Source: Salinispora mooreana
Lineage (GTDB): Bacteria; Actinomycetota; Actinomycetes; Mycobacteriales; Micromonosporaceae
Direction: 5' to 3'
DNA: 64,000 nt
Assembly: GCF_000379065.1 (NCBI RefSeq)
Contig: NZ_KB900614.1
Coordinates: forward strand, 3,498,892 to 3,562,891
Part shown: in pieces, positions 59,897 through 64,000 of the stretch
How positions within the stretch are numbered: the first letter of the stretch is position 1
Layout: every line of letters begins with the position of its first letter
The notes under the pieces: model-generated
The model's database searches: none
Seen by the model: the letters and a program-made list of their open reading frames with translations, nothing else
What the model was told of the DNA's origin: nothing
Program-made: the position numbers and the translations under genes

Positions 59897-60109
59897 TCAG
59901 CAGCCGCAGCCCCCGCCGCAGCAGCCACCACCTGCAGTGGGAGCGATCCCACCCGGTCCGCTACGACTGACTGTCGCGACCCTGGAAAGGAGTTTGACTG
60001 TGTCGTCGTGCCCCTGCGGGCAACGGGCCGGCTCGGCGGCTCGGGCCATGGGTCGGTTGACCTCGAAGGTGTCACCGCAGACGCGGCAACGGAACTCGTA
60101 CCGGGGCAT
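59897..60109 (-). CDS. FmdB-type zinc-ribbon protein
   Basis: A 70-residue protein. The N-terminus is the FmdB zinc ribbon (MPRYEFRCRVCGDTFEVNRP, then ARCPQGHDD), with four metal ligands (three Cys and one His in CPQGH). The last 15 residues are a Gly/Cys tail (GGGCCGGGCGC). Related regulatory proteins were first described beside formamidase and amidase genes, but most have no known target. The start lies only one base after a GGAGG box. It is divergent from the transglycosylase gene. Confidence 0.88.
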   Translation of the reverse strand: MPRYEFRCRVCGDTFEVNRPMARAAEPARCPQGHDDTVKLLSRVATVSRSGPGGIAPTAGGGCCGGGCGC

Positions 60110-60147
60110 GCCTCCAGCCTACGACCGCCCCGGACGAACAACCGGAC

Positions 60148-61377
60148 ATGGGTGATACTCGACAGGTGGTGGACGGCGAGCAGAACCAGACCCTCCGGCC
60201 CCTGCGCCCGGCCACACCGGGTGGGGGAGCGCAGAATGGATCCGACGTGGCCGCCGGCCGCCGGTCCCGGTGGGTGCCCCGGCCGCGCCGACCATGGCTG
60301 CAACCGCCGACGGCCCCCGACGCGAAGCCCACCCAGAACCCCGACGCGAAGCCGACCCAGAGCTCCGAGGCCGACCCGGTCAACGAGGTCACACCGTCAA
60401 CTTCTGGCGACGCGGACCGGGCCGACGAGGTCGAACCGGCAGGTTCCGCCGACCCGGCCGGGCCCGAACGGGCCACGAGCGCCCGGCGGCGCCGGGTCCC
60501 CTTCGCGCACGCCATCCGCCTCTCACCCACCCGGCTGGCGGTCGGTGCGGCGCGTTCGATCCAACGCTGGTCACGACGCCCCAGCGGCCAGCTCACCCTC
60601 CCCGGCGGCTTCCTGCTGCTCCTGGTCGCGGCAACCGTGGCGGCCGGCGCCCTGCTGGTGCCCGCCACCCTGCGCCCCGGCCCGAACATCGCTGCCGCCA
60701 CCGCCGGCGCGACGGCACCGACCTCCGCGCCCGACGGGGCGCCCCCCGCCGGCACCCTGCCCCCACCCGACGCCACGCTGACCGCCCCGCCCCCCGGTCT
60801 CGGCCGCCCCGCCGACACGCTCGCGAGCTGGGCAGCCCAGACCGCGCCGAAGGTCGGCATCGCACCGGTCGCGCTACAGGCCTACGGCTACGCCGAACTG
60901 GTCCTCGCCCAGACCAACCGTAGCTGCGGCCTGAGCTGGACCACGCTCGCCGCGATCGGGCACGTCGAGTCGGCGCACGGGCAGGCCAACAACGCCCGGC
61001 TCGGTTCGGATGGTCGAGCCGCCCCAGAGATCATCGGCCTGCCACTGGACGGGCAGGGCGGGCGGATGCTGATCCGCGACACCGACCGCGGCACGCTGGA
61101 CCGGGACGCCACCTACGACCGGGCGATCGGGCCGATGCAGTTCATTCCGACCACCTGGCAGGAGATCGGGGCCGACGCGGACAACGACGGCCGCAAGGAC
61201 CCGCACGACATCGACGACGCCGCCCTGGCCGCCGCCAACTACCTGTGCAAGGGCGGCCGGAATCTGACCATCGCCAGCGACTGGTGGAACTCCATCCTGT
61301 CGTACAACAACGTGCGGCAGTACGCCCAGGACGTCTTTGACAAGGCAAACCAGTACGGGCAGGCAAGCCGGAGCTGA
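60148..61377 (+). CDS. Membrane-anchored lytic transglycosylase
   Basis: A 409-residue protein with a cytoplasmic Pro/Glu/Arg-rich part (1-145), one membrane span (about 150-172, GGFLLLLVAATVAAGALL), a Pro/Ala linker, and an extracellular SLT-type domain (about 250-400). The catalytic glutamate is in LAAIGHVESAHGQ, and AIGPMQFIPTTWQEIGADAD is diagnostic of the MltB-like/SLT_2 branch. It cleaves the glycan strands of peptidoglycan. ATG 60148 is used; GTG 60166 is possible. Expected role: cell-wall remodelling. Confidence 0.9.
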   Translation: MGDTRQVVDGEQNQTLRPLRPATPGGGAQNGSDVAAGRRSRWVPRPRRPWLQPPTAPDAKPTQNPDAKPTQSSEADPVNEVTPSTSGDADRADEVEPAGSADPAGPERATSARRRRVPFAHAIRLSPTRLAVGAARSIQRWSRRPSGQLTLPGGFLLLLVAATVAAGALLVPATLRPGPNIAAATAGATAPTSAPDGAPPAGTLPPPDATLTAPPPGLGRPADTLASWAAQTAPKVGIAPVALQAYGYAELVLAQTNRSCGLSWTTLAAIGHVESAHGQANNARLGSDGRAAPEIIGLPLDGQGGRMLIRDTDRGTLDRDATYDRAIGPMQFIPTTWQEIGADADNDGRKDPHDIDDAALAAANYLCKGGRNLTIASDWWNSILSYNNVRQYAQDVFDKANQYGQASRS

Positions 61378-61445
61378 CGTGATCATCCACGTTTCCGGGG
61401 AATCCCCTACTTCCCCCGAGCAGCAGTAGGCGGCAAGCTAGACGG

Positions 61446-62501
61446 GTGATGATGCGCGAATGGGACCTTAGGGCCGCGTCGTCCGCCGAGATGGTGTCCC
61501 TGCTGGACACGTTGAACGCGGTCCTCGCCGCCGATCTGCCGCAGGACCCGCCCTGGCAGGGGAGTTTCCTGCGGGAGTACCTGACCGAGATGATGCCGGG
61601 CGAACGACGAATCGCCTGGGTGGCCGAGGCCGACCCGGTCGGGCCCGGCGGGGTGGCCACACCGGGGATGGTCAACGTGCTGCTGCTCGGCAGCATCGGC
61701 GTGCTCGAGGTGCTGGTGCACCCGTCGGCGCGCCGCAGCGGCCTCGGCCGCGAGCTGGTCCTGACCGCTGCCCGCCGCGTCTACCAGGAGGGGTTCCAGA
61801 CGATCGGCGTGGAGGTGGTCGGCGACACCCCGGCGGTCACCTTCTTTCAGTCGCTCGGTTTCACCCGAGAGTACGTCGAAACCCGCAGCGTGCTCGACCT
61901 GGCCGGAGTGGACTGGGCGGAGTTGGGCAGGACGGCCGACGGCGTCAGCCCGGGGTACGACGTGCAGTTCCACCCCGGTGGGCTGCCCGATCAACTCATC
62001 GACGCGTACGCGCGGGCCAAGGCGGAGGCGCGCGATGTCGAGGAGGGCGAGCTCCGCCCCAGCTCCTACGACCCGCAGCGGCTCCGGGACAGCCTCGACT
62101 GCCTGCACCGACGAGGGATGACCCCGTACATCGTCCTCGCGCTGCACCGGCAGACCGGGGAGGTGGCCGGGCTGACCGAGGTGGTGGTGCCGGCGCAGCA
62201 CCCGACCCGGGCCGACCAGTACGACACGATCGTCGTACCGGCGCACCGCGGGCACGACATCGACCGGGCGATGAAGGCACGCATGCTGTTGGAGCTGCGC
62301 TCGGCCGAGCCGGCGCTCACCGAGGTGCAGACCTGGAACGCGCAGGACAACGAGGCGATGCTGAAGGTCAACGCCGAGCTGGGCTACCGCCCCGACCGGG
62401 AGTGGTACGAGTACAGCGTTGACGTTGCCGAGTTGGTGCACCGGCTCGACGCCACCGCCAAGATTTCACCATCGGGCCCTTCAGGGGATAGGGCGAGGTA
62501 G
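61446..62501 (+). CDS. Tandem GNAT acetyltransferase
   Basis: A 351-residue protein made of two GNAT domains. The first (about 1-170) has the acetyl-CoA loop VLVHPSARRSGLGRELVLTA. The second (about 180-345) has IVVPAHRGHDIDRAMKARML, a less canonical loop. The architecture recalls MshD-like mycothiol acetyltransferases and other double-GNAT enzymes, but the pattern is not enough to assign a substrate. The GTG at 61446 is followed by two further ATG codons (61449, 61452), any of which could be used. Confidence 0.85.
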   Translation: MMMREWDLRAASSAEMVSLLDTLNAVLAADLPQDPPWQGSFLREYLTEMMPGERRIAWVAEADPVGPGGVATPGMVNVLLLGSIGVLEVLVHPSARRSGLGRELVLTAARRVYQEGFQTIGVEVVGDTPAVTFFQSLGFTREYVETRSVLDLAGVDWAELGRTADGVSPGYDVQFHPGGLPDQLIDAYARAKAEARDVEEGELRPSSYDPQRLRDSLDCLHRRGMTPYIVLALHRQTGEVAGLTEVVVPAQHPTRADQYDTIVVPAHRGHDIDRAMKARMLLELRSAEPALTEVQTWNAQDNEAMLKVNAELGYRPDREWYEYSVDVAELVHRLDATAKISPSGPSGDRAR

Positions 62502-62552
62502 GGCACACCCTCTAATCTGCGCACGTTCCTATCCACTTACCGTGGAGGCTTC

Positions 62553-64000
62553 ATGCGCCCGCGCCGCGCACTCGCCATCTTCGCCATCGTCACTGCTACC
62601 GCGAGCATCGCGGCCGTCGGTGTCACGCCCAACGCCGCCACCGCCGCCCCCACCGACCTGTTCATCTCCGAGTACGTCGAAGGCTCGTCCAACAACAAGG
62701 CGATCGAGCTCTTCAACGGCACCGGTGCGCCGGTCGACCTCGCCACCGGCGGCTATCGGCTGCTGCTCTACTTCAACGGCTCCACCACGCCGACCACCCT
62801 CGCCCTCACCGGCACGGTTGCGGCGGGAGATGTCTTTGTCTTCGCCCACTCATCGGCGAACGCGGCGATCCTCGCCCAGGCCGACCAGGTCACCGGTGCC
62901 GGACTCTTCAACGGCGACGACGCGGTCGTGCTGCGCCGCGACAGCACCGTGCTCGACGTGATCGGCCAGGTGGGCGTTGATCCGGGCAGCGGGTGGGGCA
63001 CCGGCCTGACCAGCACCGCCAACCACACCCTCCGCCGGCTGAGCAGCGTCGCCTCGGGTGACACCGACCCCGGCGACAGCTTCGAACCGGCCGCCGAGTG
63101 GGCCGGCTTCGACACCGACACGGTGGACGGGCTCGGCGCGCACCACCTCGGCGACGGTCCGGTAGACATCCCCGCCACCATCACCTGCGGCGATCCCCTG
63201 GTCACGCCGGCGGGCACCGCGGCGTCCCGGGAGGTCACCGCGACCGACCCGGACGATGAGATCGTCGACCTGGCGGTCACGTCAGTTTCCCCGACGCCGG
63301 CCACCGGCACGATCAGCCGGACGGCGTTCACCCCGGCCGGAGCGGTCGGTGACACCGCCCGGGCCACCGTCAGCGCGAGCGCCGACCTGGACGCCGGGGC
63401 GTACTCGGTGGTCCTGACGGCGACCGACACCGACGGCACCACCGCGACCTGCACCCTGCCGGTGCAGGCCGCCCGGGAGCTGACGGTCGGCGAGGTGCAG
63501 GGCCCGACCACCGACGCCGAGGAGGGTGGCACCGACCGCTCGCCGCTCGCGCCGGCCAGCGGCAACGGTGCCAGCAGCGCGCGGTACGCCGTCCGCGGAG
63601 TGGTCACCCAGCGCACCCTGGCCCGCGACTCCGCCGGCCGGGACCAGCACGGGTTCTTCCTCCAGAGCCGCGCCGACGCGACCGACGGCGACCCCGCCAG
63701 CTCCGACGGCATCTTCGTCTTCATGGGCTCGAACACGTCTCTCATCGGCGGTTACGTGCCGACCGTCGGCGACGAGGTGGTGCTCCAGGCCCGGGTCTCC
63801 GAGTACTACCACATGACGCAGCTCTCCAGCGCCTCGCTGGTCCGGCGGATCTCCACCGGGCTGGACGTGGACCAGGTGGTCGCGGTGACCGACGCGGTAC
63901 CCCCGGCGGACCTGGCCGACGCGGAGCGCTTCTGGGAGCGGCACGAGGGGGCCCGGATGCGGGTGCGCGCGGACAGTCAGACCGTGAGCGGGCGCACCGT
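62553..64000 (+). CDS. Secreted ExeM/NucH-type nuclease, cut by window end
   Basis: 482 codons are visible. A signal peptide (residues 1 to about 31) is followed by a lamin-tail domain (about 33-160: DLFISEYVEGSSNNKAIELF and the later GDDAVVLRRDSTVLDVIGQV), an Ig-like segment, and an OB-fold-like stretch (TVGEVQGPT; YAVRGVVTQRTL), the order seen in extracellular ExeM/NucH nucleases, where a C-terminal endonuclease/exonuclease/phosphatase domain would come next. That domain lies outside the window. ATG 62553 has GGAGG four to five bases upstream. It probably degrades extracellular DNA. Confidence 0.85.
   Translation, partial: MRPRRALAIFAIVTATASIAAVGVTPNAATAAPTDLFISEYVEGSSNNKAIELFNGTGAPVDLATGGYRLLLYFNGSTTPTTLALTGTVAAGDVFVFAHSSANAAILAQADQVTGAGLFNGDDAVVLRRDSTVLDVIGQVGVDPGSGWGTGLTSTANHTLRRLSSVASGDTDPGDSFEPAAEWAGFDTDTVDGLGAHHLGDGPVDIPATITCGDPLVTPAGTAASREVTATDPDDEIVDLAVTSVSPTPATGTISRTAFTPAGAVGDTARATVSASADLDAGAYSVVLTATDTDGTTATCTLPVQAARELTVGEVQGPTTDAEEGGTDRSPLAPASGNGASSARYAVRGVVTQRTLARDSAGRDQHGFFLQSRADATDGDPASSDGIFVFMGSNTSLIGGYVPTVGDEVVLQARVSEYYHMTQLSSASLVRRISTGLDVDQVVAVTDAVPPADLADAERFWERHEGARMRVRADSQTVSGRT

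Noticed and set aside
60148..60240. Alternative gene start upstream of the transglycosylase
   Set aside because: The divergent FmdB-type gene starts 38 bp away, leaving no room for a longer N-terminus.

Overview
The window reads as chromosomal DNA of a high-GC actinobacterium, most probably a member of the Micromonosporaceae (Micromonospora/Salinispora type). The basis is the strong G+C third-position bias, frequent GTG starts, four-base ATGA/GTGA overlaps, and typically actinobacterial families: DUF3027, DUF3107, DUF2530, XRE+DUF397 pairs, MoeZ and a futalosine-route MqnB. The taxonomic call is inference from gene content; no 16S rRNA lies here.

Layout. 1-6.7 kb: MFS/MarR pair, NCS2 purine permease, DUF2530, DUF3027, MFS exporter and mqnB. 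6.7-8.1 kb: a scarred strip beside tRNA-Tyr, with an XRE fragment carrying 24-bp repeats, a macro-domain fragment and a small cREC receiver protein. 8.2-11.5 kb: yajQ, an SDR, a DUF1275 protein overlapped antisense by a 31-residue membrane protein, and htpX. 11.6-27.4 kb: a partial complex I locus in two blocks on the minus strand. nuoB-C-H (25.2-27.4 kb) is separated from nuoI-J-K-L-M-N (11.6-18.3 kb) by about 6.9 kb holding a thioltransferase, an ABC-2 transporter, a two-component system, a 73-residue protein and rarD. nuoA, D, E, F and G are absent.

27.5-35.5 kb: an S1P-lyase-like PLP enzyme coupled to a GPH-type transporter, an alkyltransferase-like protein, proB-proA, a QxxDGGW-repeat toroid protein and moeZ. 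35.6-46 kb: a long disordered protein, TetR-DUF3107, a DEAD-box RNA helicase with a structured leader, a methyltransferase, an XRE regulator, a RecQ helicase with a C-terminal phosphoribosyltransferase-like domain, and a lipoprotein. 46-52.6 kb: an SDR divergent from a TrkH-TrkA potassium system, a membrane/spermidine-synthase fusion, a secreted coiled-coil protein and an inositol-monophosphatase-family enzyme.

52.8-55.4 kb: an XRE(DUF5753)-DUF397 pair facing three small hypothetical genes across a palindrome-rich promoter region. 55.3-64 kb: Smr, TPR, a BON-methyltransferase fusion, a cyclase-homology/ATPase regulator, FmdB, a lytic transglycosylase, a tandem-GNAT protein and the start of a secreted lamin-tail nuclease that runs off the window.

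The most unusual items are the split, incomplete nuo locus, the decayed strip at the 3' end of tRNA-Tyr, the XRE/DUF397 cassette with its facing small zinc-ribbon genes, the BON-methyltransferase fusion, and the tiny membrane gene antisense to the tail of the DUF1275 gene. Nothing here can be declared a new system from sequence alone; the XRE/DUF397 cassette and the split nuo locus are the best candidates for one.
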